Shown here: in pieces, positions 31,990 through 44,062 of the stretch | Layout of the letters: each line of letters opens with the position of its first letter | How positions within the stretch are numbered: the stretch's first letter is position 1 | Assembly (NCBI GenBank): GCA_033782935.1 | Contig: JAWQEG010004803.1 | Coordinates: forward strand, 62,001-126,000 | DNA: 64,000 nucleotides | Origin: Petrolisthes cinctipes | Taxonomy: Eukaryota; Arthropoda; Malacostraca; Decapoda; Porcellanidae | Reading direction: 5' to 3' | The notes under the pieces: generated by a model | What the model saw: the letters and a program-made list of their open reading frames with translations, nothing else | Told to the model about the DNA's origin: nothing | Database searches by the model: none | Made by a program: the position numbers and the translations under genes

Positions 31990-32565
31990 CTCCACACACC
32001 CCATACCACCTCCTCCATTCCCACTACACCCTTCAACTCCACACACCCCATACCACCACCACCATTCCCACTACACCCTTCAACTCCACACACCCCATAC
32101 CACCACCTCCATTCCCACTACACCCTTCACCTCCACACACCCCATACCACCACCTCCATTCCCACTACACCCTTCAACTCCACACACCCCATACCACCTC
32201 CTCCATTCCCACTACACCCTTCACCTTCACCCATCCCTACCTCCTCCTCCATTCCCACTACACCCTTCACCTCCACACACCCCATACCACCACCTCCATT
32301 CCCACTACACCCTTCAACTCCACACACCCCATACCACCTCCTCCATTCCCACTACACCCTTCACCCTCACACATCCCTACCTCCTCCTCCATTCCCACTA
32401 CACCCTTCACCTCCACACACCCCATACCACCACCTCCATTCCCACTACACCCTTCAACTCCACACACCCCATACCTCCTCCTCCATTCCCACTACACCCT
32501 TCACCTTCACCCATCCCTACCTCCTCCTCCATTCCCACTACACCCTTCACCTCCACACTACTTCT
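31990..32565. repeat. 46/47-bp minisatellite with 140-bp higher-order unit
   Basis: Twelve tandem copies of a C-rich unit containing CTCCATTCCCACTACACCCTT. Distances between successive ATTC anchors are 47,47,47,47,46,47,47,46,47,47,46. The 47+47+46 pattern repeats as a 140-bp trimer (anchors 32158/32298/32438, 32205/32345/32485 and 32251/32391/32531). Strong C-over-G strand asymmetry. Open frames across it are translations of the repeat, not genes. Confidence 0.95.
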
Positions 32566-33047
32566 CCCTCACTGTCGCACCCCCTACCTCCTTATCTATG
32601 ACCTTCACACCCCCTAACCACCTTCTCCATCACACCACGCTCCACATGCACCTCCTCCATCACCTACTTTTATTTACATTACCCGCGCTCGTGAACCATT
32701 ATCAACCTTAAAAAGTGTAGAATGTTCACACGGGCAAAATCAAAACCGATGCAATGTTGAAAAAGGGTTCGTTTTCACGCTCATTTCGGGGTTTGTTCAT
32801 GTAGGCTTTGTAGTTACGTCCAATTGGTTAAAGTTAAATGAATGTTAATGAAACGAAAAACAACAATATTTATTATGATTTCACAACAAATTATGATTAG
32901 AACAAGACTACAACACAGATTTTATAATGGTGTGAAGTTTTGGCTATTTTTGTGTATATATTAGGCAGTATATCGTAATGGAAGCAGCAGGTGGGAGCAC
33001 GTGGATAGAAATAAAGAAATGGCATTATGGCAAGACCGCAAGTGACT
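32566..33047. other. Intergenic stretch
   Basis: Begins with decaying C-rich sequence like the adjacent minisatellite, then AT-rich unique sequence. Nothing recognised. Confidence 0.4.
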
Positions 33048-33439
33048 CAGTTTTGCCAAATATGGGAAATTTTACCTAGATATGGAGAATTAAAGTTATC
33101 AATGGGGAAACTATAAAGATTGTTCAAGAATAAAAGGGGGAATTTCTACCAGACGAAATATCAATATGGTAAATATACGATGATCTTCAAGAGTAAACAA
33201 GACAATTTTGAGGTAAATAAGGAAATTTTGCTGTTGAAGTTCAGCTAAAAAGAGATATTCTGATGTTGAAATTGAGGTAAAAAGGGAAATTCTTATGTTG
33301 AAATCGAGGTAAAAAGGGAAATTCTTACGTTGAAATCGAGGTAAAAAGGGAAATTCTGATGTTGAAATCGAGGTAAAAAGGGAAATTCTGATGCTGAAGT
33401 TGGGGAAATTTCATCAAACGGACCTGCTGGCAACACTGT
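33048..33439. mobile_element. Family D hAT-like MITE, copy 2, with internal tandem expansion
   Basis: Ends CAGTTTTGCCAAATATGGG and GCTGGCAACACTG. Longer than the other copies because 33259-33392 holds four 32-bp tandem units (GAGGTAAAAAGGGAAATTCT anchors at 33274, 33306, 33338, 33370). Confidence 0.7.
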
Positions 33440-33674
33440 TTAAATGGCAAGTGACTGATGGAAGGAACAAGAAGGAAGGAAGCGAAATGTTGCAGACCAA
33501 AGTTTTTCAATTTTGTCGATCCCTGTACGGTGTCAGGTATATATAACACGATAAAAAGTTGAAGTTGTGTTCCTGTGGTGTGAGGAGAGTGAGAATTTAA
33601 CCTGATTATAATGCATGTGTTGGCTAAAGTAATGATAAGGATAATGGTATGGGTGGGACCAAGTCGGATTGATT

Positions 33675-34038
33675 GGTATTTATTGAAAGAATTACCGTTT
33701 TGTAGCAGTGTTTCCAGATCCGGCTAGGTCCCAGTATTTTGCCCCAGTCATTTATTGTACTTTATCACGATTATTTCCCGGTAGTTTGCCCAGGTTAGGT
33801 CCCGGTAGTCTGCCCAGGTTAGGTCCCGATAGTCTGATGTAGTCTAGGTTAGGTTAGGTCAGGTCAGGTAAGGTCAGGCTAATTTCAAAATGACCCAATT
33901 TGAATATGCCCTATCTTGGAAATGGGGCATTTGCGGAGAAAATGCCATAAAAGAAAATAGTCTTAGAATGGTGTAAATAAGTGGGTAATGAAGGTAGAAA
34001 AACCGTACCCAATAACGGTAATTCATTCAATATTTACC
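33675..34038. mobile_element. Family A MITE, copy 5
   Basis: 364-bp copy, GGTATTTATTGAAAG to ATTCAATATTTACC. GTCGGATT occurs at 33663-33670 and again immediately after the element (34039-34046). An extra GATT separates the left copy from the element. Confidence 0.82.
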
Positions 34039-34050
34039 GTCGGATTATAT

Positions 34051-34458
34051 AAAGTTAGGGTCGATTCCACAGTTGTTTTGGTTTGTTAGGATCCTCCCCA
34101 ACCAACCACACTTGTCAGTCTAAAGGCAAGAACTATCATCCTTGGTTTTAGGGCCGATTCCACAGTGGTTTTGGTTTGTTAGGATCCTCCCCAACCAACC
34201 ACACTTGTCAGTCTTAAAATTAGGCAAGAACTATCATTCTTGGTTTTATGGTCGATTCCACAGTGGTTTTGGTTTGTTAGGATCCTCTCCAACCAACCAC
34301 ACTTGTCACTTGTCAGTCTTAGGGTCGATTTCACAGTGACTTTGGTTTGTTAGGATCCTCCCCAATAACACTTCTCAGTCTTAATTAGGGTCGATTCCAC
34401 AGTGCATTTGGTTTGTTATGATCCTCCCCAACCAACCACACTTGTCAGTCTTAATTAT
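34051..34458. repeat. Variable-unit tandem repeat, five copies
   Basis: Five copies of a block containing GGTCGATTCCACAGTGGTTT, GGTTTGTTAGGATCCTCCCC and CAACCACACTTGTCAGTCTT. Starts are near 34061, 34153, 34252, 34325 and 34391, so the period varies (92, 99, 73, 66) by presence or loss of a trailing GGCAAGAACTATCAT segment. Confidence 0.9.
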
Positions 34459-36164
34459 ACCCAACAATAAACTCGGTATCCATGTCCACAAAATATGTCG
34501 GGTATTTCCTTTATTACCATAAGTTGGTTTAATAGTGGAGTCATCAAATTCATCCAATAATTCTCTCGTGAGTCATTTACACTGTTCAGTTTCTTTCATT
34601 TGAGTGCTTACAAACCAAAACAAACCACTGTAGAATCGGCACTTAACACCTCAATAAGTTTGTAGTATGTGATTCTAACCACCATGTAATTTTTCTCAGA
34701 GGTGTCCAGACTCCTACGTACTTAGACAGCCTTCAAAGACCTATTTAGGATGAACTATGAAATCATTCCTCCATCCATTTGTGTTTTTTGGGGGCGAAGG
34801 GATGAAATTAGAATATAAGGATTACCCTTATTTATATTTACAAGCTTCCACAGTCTATTTTCTGTTTACCTTGAGCTATAATACATTATTTGTTAGTACT
34901 TAAGATATTCTCATGGATCAGGTCTTGTCATATACACATGTACTATCATGAAGGTATAAGTTATCACAATTGCATAATTTTGCAACAAAACATATCAGAG
35001 TACAACTTTGTGGTACAGTCATCCCGGAGGGACATGCAAACACAATCCGATTCCTTCCCTGGGAAGGCCTTGTGACCCATCTCCTCCGAAGGATCAAGCA
35101 CAGTCTTTGGATCCTTTTAATGGCTTGGGGTTGTGAGGGGGTAAAACCCACTGAACTGACTGAATTCATCCACAATTGCTACGGCAAGAAAAACTTTTTA
35201 ATTTCAGTGCAAAGCATACTTTTATCTTTAGTAACTAATACGGTAGCTGTTAGATTATACATTAACCCATTTATAAATAATCTTGTGAATGTTATAATTT
35301 GGCAACTTGTAATGGAGTAGACTTTGTCATCTTTGTATGAAGGGAATGAATTATGATATATCAGATCATAGCATACACAAGCCAAATTGTTATTGAAGGA
35401 TAATTACCATAAGAGTTTCTTCAGCCCTTGTCTGTATGGTATGGGATAGCAGTTGACTTATTTTCAGATACCTTACCGTACTGAAACAAAATTCAATACT
35501 GTACTGGACCATTGTATTGCCAGAATAGTGGACTTGGAACACAAATTGCAAATTTTGTGGAACAAGAGCAACTAACATTTATTTCGAGACTAAAATAATT
35601 TGCATAGAATGCTGGCACCTAACAAGGTTTATGAGTTTCAGATGTGAGTTGAGTAGAAGATGGAGCTCTCAACATCATATACTTGGTAAGTTGTGAGAGG
35701 AACACACCACATGTATTGTATGATACCGTGTATGGTATTTGAAAATTGTGATAATATTCTTTGGTAGATTTTTTTTGGTGTGTTAGGGAAGTGCTGGATA
35801 CCGTATGAGAAAATTATTTTTCATACAATTATTATGAGAAAAGCAAGGTTAAGCCCATGTTTAACTGAAGAAATATTTATTGTTACAAATATTATCTAAC
35901 TGGATAGTTGCTATACAGTTGCCAACATGATAAAACAATAGCAACTTACACATTCCACACTTTACCCGTACTTCAATATTTTTTGGTTAATCCCATCTGC
36001 ATCACCAGTTTGTCCTCACCTTTGGCTTTACTCATGTTTGGTTTGCCAATACAGTATAAGAATCCACAAATAGTAAATAAAAATATTGATTCTGTTACTT
36101 CAAGTAGAGTAAACTCACTATAATACTTTTGAAGTGGTATTGCTAGAAAGTTAACCCCAATTGA
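34459..36164. other. Region upstream of TMLHE; missing first exon may lie here
   Basis: No confident exon. A more GC-rich patch at 35015-35130 follows an acceptor-like GGTACAG but its frames stop early. It does not look like a mitochondrial targeting exon. Confidence 0.35.
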
Positions 36165-36212
36165 GGATTGAACCCTTGTCCTTCATAATGTGATGTATAC
36201 ATGAGCTATATA
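36165..36212 (-). repeat. Possible tRNA-derived SINE head remnant
   Basis: On the minus strand, GGTTCAATCC (36165-36174) fits a pol III B box and TAGCTCATG, about 30 bases upstream, loosely fits an A box. No cloverleaf and no SINE body recognised. Confidence 0.25.
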
Positions 36213-36254
36213 TATATACAGTACTGTATATAATATATACATGTATATATTTAG

Positions 36255-39200
36255 GTGCCAAAACTGTGGATACTGGTGGATGTTTAGAAGTGCAGCATCC
36301 ACATTGGCCACACTCCCTTCGAGTGACATACCCTTGGTTACGTGACCACTGCCGCTGTGACCAGTGCTTCAACCACGTCACAGTTCAACGCAAGTTTGAT
36401 CTCGGCACACTCAAGCTCAATATTCGACCTGCAGCTGTCAACTCTACACCAAAGGAATTGGAAGTTACATGTATGTATGTATACAGTACTGGTATGTTTA
36501 GGATGTACTGTACTGAACATTTCTTAGTGTTAGGAATGATTAAACTGTGAAAAGCCAAACTTGGCAATCTTATTATTCATCACTTATTGATCCACTATTG
36601 TTGTGGATTGATGTTTCTTGACATATCTGTTCCAATATTTTACACATAGTATGCCATAGTGAGAATATGGCAGTTATTTTTGCATTTTGAGATACTGTAT
36701 AGATATTAATCCTTTTACAATTTCAGTTATTACAGTACAACACCTATGTGGTAGGCTATATAGACTGAGGGGGCTCTTGGTTGGTACTGTATATACCTTT
36801 AATTAGAATAATTTTTTATACTTCTCACATTGAAATATCAGACAGATATACACAAACAAATTCAAATCAGCTGTTACAGAAGGGATTGTGATGAAGTTGT
36901 GCTGTTTCTCAGGTAGAAAGGTACTCTCCTATTATTACAGCTAGGGAAATAGAATTAATTATATATAATCTCTTTCATAAGTGTATTTATCCATCTAAAA
37001 TCTTATGAGACTTTATTGAAACTTATTGTACTCCTCTTAATATATTTGTCAAATTACCAGGGCCTGATGGACATAAATCCAAATATGATTACCAGTTTTT
37101 GTGGCAGAACACTTTTGAAGGCCGTCGGACTTCATACAAGTCACCACGTCTTTTTTGGACTCCAAGTACTTTTCCAGAGCCAGATCTTACCACAGTAAGT
37201 TGACTTAAATGTTGATGCTAACAAAAGTAATTATATGATGTCTTAATTAATGGTCTTCCTGCATTTATTGAAGTTACCAGTATACTACTTCTCATATTGT
37301 AAGAAATGATGGAAGGTACAATACCTCAAAAAAGTATCGGCACTCGGAGGGTGGGTAGGTTTTGGGTTACTTGTGTCTCGGGTGTGTTTCAGATCACATC
37401 GCTGATTTCTCATATTGTTTGGCGAAAAAAGAGGGCCGATATTTTTTTGAGGTATTGTACTGTACAGACTTGTAATAGTCCCATTAACCCTCTTATTATG
37501 AAGAATACCACAAAAGATATCATGGCAAACCCGTTGTGGAGAGAATCTTAAACTATGTCAGTGGGGTTGATTGCCATTTCTTTTTCGTGTTACTTTAGTA
37601 GCTGAGAATATTACTCAATGTGTAATTCCAACAGGTTCCTTTGAGTGCATTGGAGAGCTCAGACAAAAATGGGGTCCAGAAACTACTGTACTCCATTCTT
37701 CGGCATGGCTTTGGTTTCATATCTGAGGTGAGACCGAGTTATGATAATCATTATATATGTTCCCTACAGTGAACCACTATAAATATTGACAGATCTCATA
37801 TAGCAAAGCAACATATGAAGAGCCTATATTTACAACCTCTTACTACTGGATACTGCTCTGATCTGAAGTAGGAATAATGTGATGTTAATAAAGTCTCAAA
37901 TGGTGTTTAACTATTGGATTGATTTTCCTATGTTATTTGATGTTGTTGAACAGGTTCCACCTGATATTGAGTCAACCAGGTTAGCAGTAGAGAAAGTGTG
38001 TGCAGTCCAGAAAACCTTTTATGGAGAAATGTGGGAAATGCAGGGAACCAACTTGCCCCACTATGACACAGCCTACACCTCAGAGTATATTGGCCCTCAC
38101 ACTGATCAAACATACTTCTCAAGCGCAGCTCGGTCAGTTTTGGTTGTATTTTTTACTTTTTCTTGACCCTTGAATACAGACTCTTTTACCTTTAAAGTGC
38201 TCAGGGTCATGGTAGAGAGCCAGTGTTACATCCCCAGATACAGTATTACATACAGTAGGTACAAATTTTACAGACAATTGCTGTCGAGTAGACTCAAACC
38301 AGCTATCCTTACTAGGTTTTAAACCCAGACAGTGCATGTCATCAGTCCTTTGGTCAAAATCATGGGCAACAATCTCTCAAAATAATTGATGAAAGACTTT
38401 GTCAACATTACTCATATCAAGGGTTTGTGTCCCTAGGAAATGGCTAAGTACTGTACTATAAGTACAAAAATCCTGAAGTCCATAGTCAATGAAGAAAAAC
38501 CAATAATGCCAATTGAAAATCTGCAATAAGTTTTATAGGGAGCATTTTCTTTGCAGGATCCAGGTGTTCCACTGCTTGCAGCCAGCTTTGGAGGGAGGAG
38601 GAGAAACCTTGCTTGTTGATGGCTTTAGTGTGGCACAAAAGTACAAGGAGAAATATCCGCAAGGCTATGATTTCCTCTCCTCCACAGCCTTTCCTGCACA
38701 GTATAAGGAAGAGGGGCAGCAACATGCTTCACTCGACACAGTATTTAAGCATAACCCTGTTACAGGCAATCTTCAACAGTTTAGGTAAGTTTGGATTGAT
38801 TGAGGAGTCGAAATTAAAATTACTTTTCATTTCAACGAAAAAAATTGCCTCTACAGTACCAGTTTTTTGTCTGGCCATGTGATTGTAATATGTAAGGTGG
38901 TTGTAGAAGGTGGGTGGGGTAAGAGAGACAGCTGGAGGGAAAGAAGAAAGAGAATAAAGGTGGAGAAATTGTGTAACAGCCTTGCAATTGAGGAGGAATA
39001 CACAAGTAGAGTAGAGAATGAGCTTTGGATGGAATGGAGGAAAGGGATATTGAAGGCTTGTGGAAAGTTTACAAGGATAGCTTGGTAATGAATGCAAAAG
39101 AAAAGAAATATGTGGCGAGGTCAAAGTTCCTAGTGGCAGGAAGGGTACAGTGTGGTGGGATGCTGAGGTAAAGAGAACAGTTGAGTTAAACCGACAGAAA

Positions 39201-41496
39201 TGGATGATGTGGATAAATGAAAGGAACTTAGTGCAAAATAGAAGAGAGTATGCAGAGAGTAAGAGGTATGTGAAAAGGTTAATGAGAGAGAAGAAAAGGA
39301 AAGCAAGTGAGAACTGGGTATTATAATTTCAATGAAAACTGGAAGATGTTCTGGAAAAAGGTCAGGAAATATAGGAGTGAAACAGGGAAGAGGTTTGAAA
39401 GTGTGAAGGATAGGAATGGGAGATTACTCACGGATGCCAGTGACAGAGAGCAAGGTAGAAGGAATATTTTGAGGAACTAATGAATGGTCATCGAGAAAAT
39501 GTTGCTAATGTTAACATGATTGGTTTTGGTGAAGTTCACCTAGAGTAACCTAGAGTTAATATAGATATATCTCTGGCAGAGATAAAGAAAGTGGTAGAGA
39601 ATTTGAAGAATGGTAAAGCAGCAGGAGTAGATGAAGTGACTACTGAAATTATTAAGTATAGAGGAGACTATGCCTTCGAGTGGTTAAGGAGGGTATGTCG
39701 ATTGGCTTGGGAGTCTGGTTATGTACCTGAGGACTGGAGAAAGGCAGTTATTGTGCCTCTTTATAAAAATAAGAGAGAGCAGAGTTATTGTAGGTAAATT
39801 ATATGGTAGAATAGTTATTGAAAAGGTATGAGAAAGATCAGAGGAGTTAGAGAGTAATGAACTGGGAGGTTTTCGAGATTAGATGATTAAAAGGGGTAGT
39901 GATTTGTGTGTGTGATCCATTTCACTGGTCACTCTTTCCTTATTTTCTGCTTCCCTTTTCTACCTCTGGCATTAGAGCCTCCCCATCCCTTGAAGAAAGG
40001 GAAATGGGGTATTGATGATGTGTTAAGGAATGGATTATAATTGTGGCTAGAAGTAGCCCTGTAGGCCTGGGCTCTTTCAAGAATAGGCCTAACATAATTC
40101 CTGTATGGGGAAGGCACCTAAAAGGAGTTGGTATAAGAAATTGTTTGCTCCTGTTAAAATAATGAATTAAAACACAGTGACCTGCAATTCTTGGAGCCCT
40201 TTAAGTAAGGAAAATGAATTTTAAAAAACTAAATCAAGCATTGAAGAAAAATAAGCTGATGCATGCGAAACTACATTACTTCCATATTAATTAGTATCTA
40301 TAATTTTTTAACAGGTTTTAGCAACAATATTTTGTGAACTTTTTCTCCAATTATACCTAACTTTTGAAAAGAGTCTGAGAATGATGCTTGGTATTTAAGA
40401 GTTAGGATAAACTGCATTACTATAATAATTTTATAGTATAGTTTGACGTATGTAAGTCATTATGTGTGTTATATTTAATTTAATTTTATGACAGGTTCAA
40501 CGTTTATGACAGAGCACCACTCTCTTCTATACCAATGGAAAAAATGCAAGACTTTTACCTACATTTCTCCAACCTTGTAAAGACTGTTCAGAATCCAAGG
40601 AATGAACATTGGCTTCAATTACAACCAGGTACAGTATTTTACATATTATCATCAATCTATCTCACAATACAGTAGCTCTGATTCATGCTTGGTTTCTGCC
40701 AGAAACTTCTCCCAAGGAGATGACCACAGCAACAGTCTCCATATTTCCCTGTTATTAGATACCTCCTTGTTCAATCTAACCTTCCCCTTCCACTCAAATT
40801 CCTCTCTCTCATGTACTACCTGGTAGACAATTAGAAAAACGAATGTTTTTTTCAGATGGTGAAAATCATACATGGTAATCAGGAAATGCAAATTTCATTG
40901 ACATGAAAGGAGCAATAAGGTAATTACCTAATGTCTTCATCAAAATTAGAAATCGATTATCATGCAGGCTATTGTAGTGGAGAGGAAAGATGACCTATAA
41001 TTTAACATCCCCCCACTTAAGCTAAAGTTATGTGGGTACTGTACTACTTTGGATGTGTTATTTTCTGACATGCACCTCTAATGTATACTGCTGTATCATT
41101 CATATAAGTTGGAACAAACTTCTGATGTATAAATTATCCAGAGCAATGCCTTGCCAGATGAGGTAGAAATGTTTCTCTTTTGCCGTGGCCAACCCTTGAA
41201 GGAAGTTTACTTGAAGAAACTGGGCATCTACCAGTATGAACAAATGATAAATTTGTTTGTGTAAACACATTTATAACATCTTTCTTAACACAAGGTAGCA
41301 TTTCATTTAGAAACTAATAATCCTTACTTATTTTTATAGTTCAATCTACTGTAGTCTTATTGCATGACAGTAAAAGTTTATGAGTAGCTGCATGATTTTG
41401 CTCCATGCAGTATATATCTTCAGTAACTTTATTTATATTTATATTATTGTAGTGTAAGATTTTATTTTATTTTATAGTTTATTTTTAATTTGAGTA

Positions 41497-41542
<46 letters not shown>

Positions 41543-41790
41543 AGGAGGAACCATGATTACCCAAATTTGGCTGTAACTCCCAGGTTTAGTGGAGGACTCC
41601 TTCTCAGGTATGGAGTTTGTTGTAAGTAGTCTGTATACATAACTTTACAGGTATGGTGCTTCTGATTGACAACTGGCGCATTATGCACGGCCGCAACAAG
41701 TTTAGTGGAATGCGGATCATGTGTGGCTGTTACTTTGACAATGATGATTTCTCCAGTGCAGCTCGGGTCTTGGGAATCCAGTTAGAGTGA
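36255..41790 (+). CDS. TMLHE: Trimethyllysine dioxygenase, mitochondrial (N-terminal exon not found)
   Basis: Fe(II)/2-oxoglutarate oxygenase that hydroxylates trimethyllysine, the first step of carnitine synthesis. Seven phase-consistent exons: 36255-36470, 37061-37194, 37635-37727, 37954-38132, 38557-38784, 40495-40628, 41651-41790, about 374 residues ending in TGA. The human protein is 421 residues, so the start and targeting peptide are missing upstream. The N-terminal domain has CRCDQC and WPDGH, matching the CxCxxC...His zinc site of the related gamma-butyrobetaine dioxygenase. The iron-binding HTD is in GPHTDQTYF (exon 4) and the distal His in IDNWRIMHGR (exon 7). The C-terminus (CGCYFDNDDFSSAARVLGIQ) resembles TMLHE rather than BBOX1, which decided the name. 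A LINE piece sits in the exon 5-6 intron. Confidence 0.93.
38890..39900 (+). pseudogene. LINE ORF2 fragment (linker and reverse transcriptase start) in TMLHE intron 5
   Basis: Pieces in shifting frames encode the stretch between endonuclease and reverse transcriptase (VELNRQKWMMWINERN, KRLMREKKRKASENW) and then the RT fingers at 39591-39797 (VENLKNGKAAGVDEVTTEII, VPEDWRKAVIVPLYKNK). The catalytic YADD region is absent. Same strand as TMLHE; non-functional. Confidence 0.75.
39901..40160. repeat. Dispersed repeat, possible LINE 3' or SINE sequence
   Basis: CTCTGGCATTAGAGCCTCCC and AAAGGGAAATGGGGTATTGA resemble 42820-42870 (GTGCTAGAGCCTCCCTACCC, AAAAAAGGGATATGGGATAT). Non-coding. Confidence 0.4.
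41142..41264 (+). CDS. Orphan open exon-like segment in TMLHE intron 6
   Basis: After TTATCCAG the frame AGC AAT GCC... stays open 40 codons to TAA (41262-41264) and reads like real protein (NALPDEVEMFLFC, PLKEVYLKKLGIYQYEQM). Its phase does not follow from TMLHE exon 6 (joining gives a stop after six codons), so it is not an alternative TMLHE end. Unrecognised; may be a relic of another gene or chance. Confidence 0.25.
   Translation, partial: SNALPDEVEMFLFCRGQPLKEVYLKKLGIYQYEQMINLFV
41501..41541. repeat. Poly(T) run of about 41
   Basis: Homopolymer T in TMLHE intron 6. It may be the reverse-strand tail of a retrocopy, but the sequence on its left shows no recognisable element. Length is likely unreliable in any assembly. 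Confidence 0.9.
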
Positions 41791-41844
41791 GAGGGAGTTG
41801 GAGATTTTGTTATGCAATTAGAGTGAAAGTAAGCAGTTTTGTTG

Positions 41845-42030
41845 CCTGGCCAGGCAGCCCTTGTCCTTGAGGAAGGCCATGGCTTGGAATGGACTTTCCC
41901 ATAGAACCCTCAAGGAATGTAAGTTTTGTTGTTGGTGAATGTGGTTGTGTGCAGTGTAAGTATTCCATAATGTGTGGGGGATTGTGTTACATCCTGGACA
42001 GACTTCTCCATGCTTCCTTTTTGGATGGTA
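41845..42030. repeat. Dispersed repeat G, copy 2 (in TMLHE 3' UTR)
   Basis: Matches 26905-27130 in order and orientation (CCTTGAGGAAGGCCATGGC, GTGGTTGTGTGCAGTG, TTCCATAATGTGTGGG). It lies between the TMLHE stop and its likely poly(A) signal. Confidence 0.65.
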
Positions 42031-42167
42031 GGTGTTGTACCATGAAACTATACAGGGAGATATTTTACAATAGAGTGTTAACTGATTAATAGTTTATAAT
42101 CTTTTGTTGTTCTGTTTGAGTATGGGATTATTATTATTGTCCATGATATGTATTTTGTGTAAGTAAA

Positions 42168-42173
42168 AATAAA
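42168..42173 (+). terminator. Candidate TMLHE poly(A) signal
   Basis: AATAAA in AAGTAAAAATAAAACTAAG, 378 bases after the TMLHE stop. Confidence 0.45.
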
Positions 42174-42368
42174 ACTAAGAATTTTATTCTGCTTTTTTTA
42201 GATTTTTTTATTTTACACTGAAAACATAAATCTCATACATGAAAATAGTATACTAAAAGTTTTATACATGAATGTTGAGATGACTCACAAGGAGTTACTG
42301 AACTAAAGTTTGAATATAGTTACCTGTGGTAGCAAAGTTCCCTCCACTGCCACCACCTCTGGAAATGA

Positions 42369-42498
42369 GGCCCGTATGCAAGAATATCCATGGTGCTGAC
42401 GATAGCATGGTACTGGTACGATGGCTCTATTGTGTGTCTATGGAGTCATTGTACCAATACAACATTGTCAACACCTTGAATGTTCTTGCATACGGCCC
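42369..42498. repeat. Family B foldback hairpin, copy 3
   Basis: Arms start GGCCCGTATGCAAGAATAT and end GAATGTTCTTGCATACGGCC, the complement of the left. More diverged in the middle than the copy at 6531-6669. Confidence 0.82.
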
Positions 42499-44062
42499 TG
42501 AAAATGAGAGGGTGGAAGAATGTTTGCGAGGAGTTTGGGAGGAAGAGGAGGAATGAATGCAAGAAGTGTGGGAAAAGGGAAGGCTTCAAACACACATGGT
42601 GTGGTGGTGACCCCAGACTACATCACTAACTGAGTGAAAGTTGCCACTTCACCAGATTATTTAATTTTCAACCTCGAAGTTGGTCAACTAACCCCTTCAC
42701 TGCATCATTTGAACGTCAGAAGTTTGCTCATTTCAGGTCTCTGTACTGATGGATGGGGTTGTAGGGTTGCTATTTTGGGTTTTTCCATATTTTGTTGTCT
42801 GTCTGTAGGGAGTTGTGCACTGGTGCTAGAGCCTCCCTACCCATGGAAAAAAGGGATATGGGATATTTCGAAATATAGGAGGAGGAGGCTGTATTGTATT
42901 TAGAAGAAGAAATAACACAAGGAGGAAATGCAAGTACAGTTGTGGACATAAGTTTCAATATACATACGGATAACTCAAATTGCTGACAATTGTTTTCACC
43001 TTCTCATTATGATTTTATTGTTCACCACAGCCACAAGTGTCAAATGTATGTCCTACATCATAATTATATGATCAGGCAAGAAAAAGACAAAAGGTGATAT
43101 TATTAATCTCCTTTTTCAAGGAAAAGATCTCTTCATCACTCATTATTTATGGTGTCATATTTGATGCGAGTTATAATCAGTTTTGAATTTGATTGATTGA
43201 AGTCAAACTCTGCCCTGTGATTGGTCGATGCATACGGAATGCATGGCTGTGATTGGCTGACCGACGACATGACATCACATCACCTCCCAGAGATAATCTT
43301 TCATACTCCGGTGTAAGTTAACGCTGTGGATAGTGGTATTAAGATACAATAATAGTGAACTGATTTAGGTTTCATTTTATATATTTTTAGTAAACCCATG
43401 TGGTGGTATATAAGAATTGATGATGATAACCCATTTATTTTAATTATGTATTTTTTAACCTTAGATAATTATCCAATTTATAATTTTTTTCCTCATTATT
43501 TTTAGGACCAGTGATGACCAACTCAACCAATGGAGGTGTGAGGAGGGCATGTAGAGGGCAAAGAACCCCAATGGAAGACCAAGGAGGGACATTGAACAGG
43601 TTACAACACATTATATCTTTTATTTAATTTCTATAGCTTCCTTCATTTCTCGTTTCTTGTAATTACTTTCAGTTATTTCCTTCCGTTCAATTCTTCCATT
43701 TTTCCTGTTTCTTTCTCATCAATTTATAAATAAATTATAATATATGGTACAGAGTTTGTCAAATTTTCGGATGCTTGATAATATATATTTTTGCATTATT
43801 TGATATTCTAAAATGAGATCCAAACTACAAACATTTTTTTTGTGCATTCTTTTAATACTGGTAAATTAACCTAAGGTCCAAAATCCAAATAATTATAATT
43901 TCCATTTTTTTTTTTTTTTTTAATATATATATATATATATATACAGTCAATGCCAAAAATGAGGATAAAAACATTGTGCAATCACAGGGTCATCATAACC
44001 ACACTGGCAATAATGTCATAGTTACTTTTTAGTATTTTGTTGGCATTCCACACTTCCAGTCT

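Noticed and set aside
31938..32711. Plus-strand ORFs of 224 and 257 codons, and minus-strand Gly-rich ORFs
   Set aside because: Translations of the 46/47-bp minisatellite in several frames; all frames are equally open, so no coding signal.
34970..35320. 116-codon plus-strand ORF as possible first TMLHE exon
   Set aside because: Sequence does not resemble the TMLHE N-terminus and no donor joins it in phase to 36255.
38281..38350. GGTTTGAGTC on the minus strand as a pol III B box
   Set aside because: No convincing A box at tRNA spacing and no SINE body; left unannotated.
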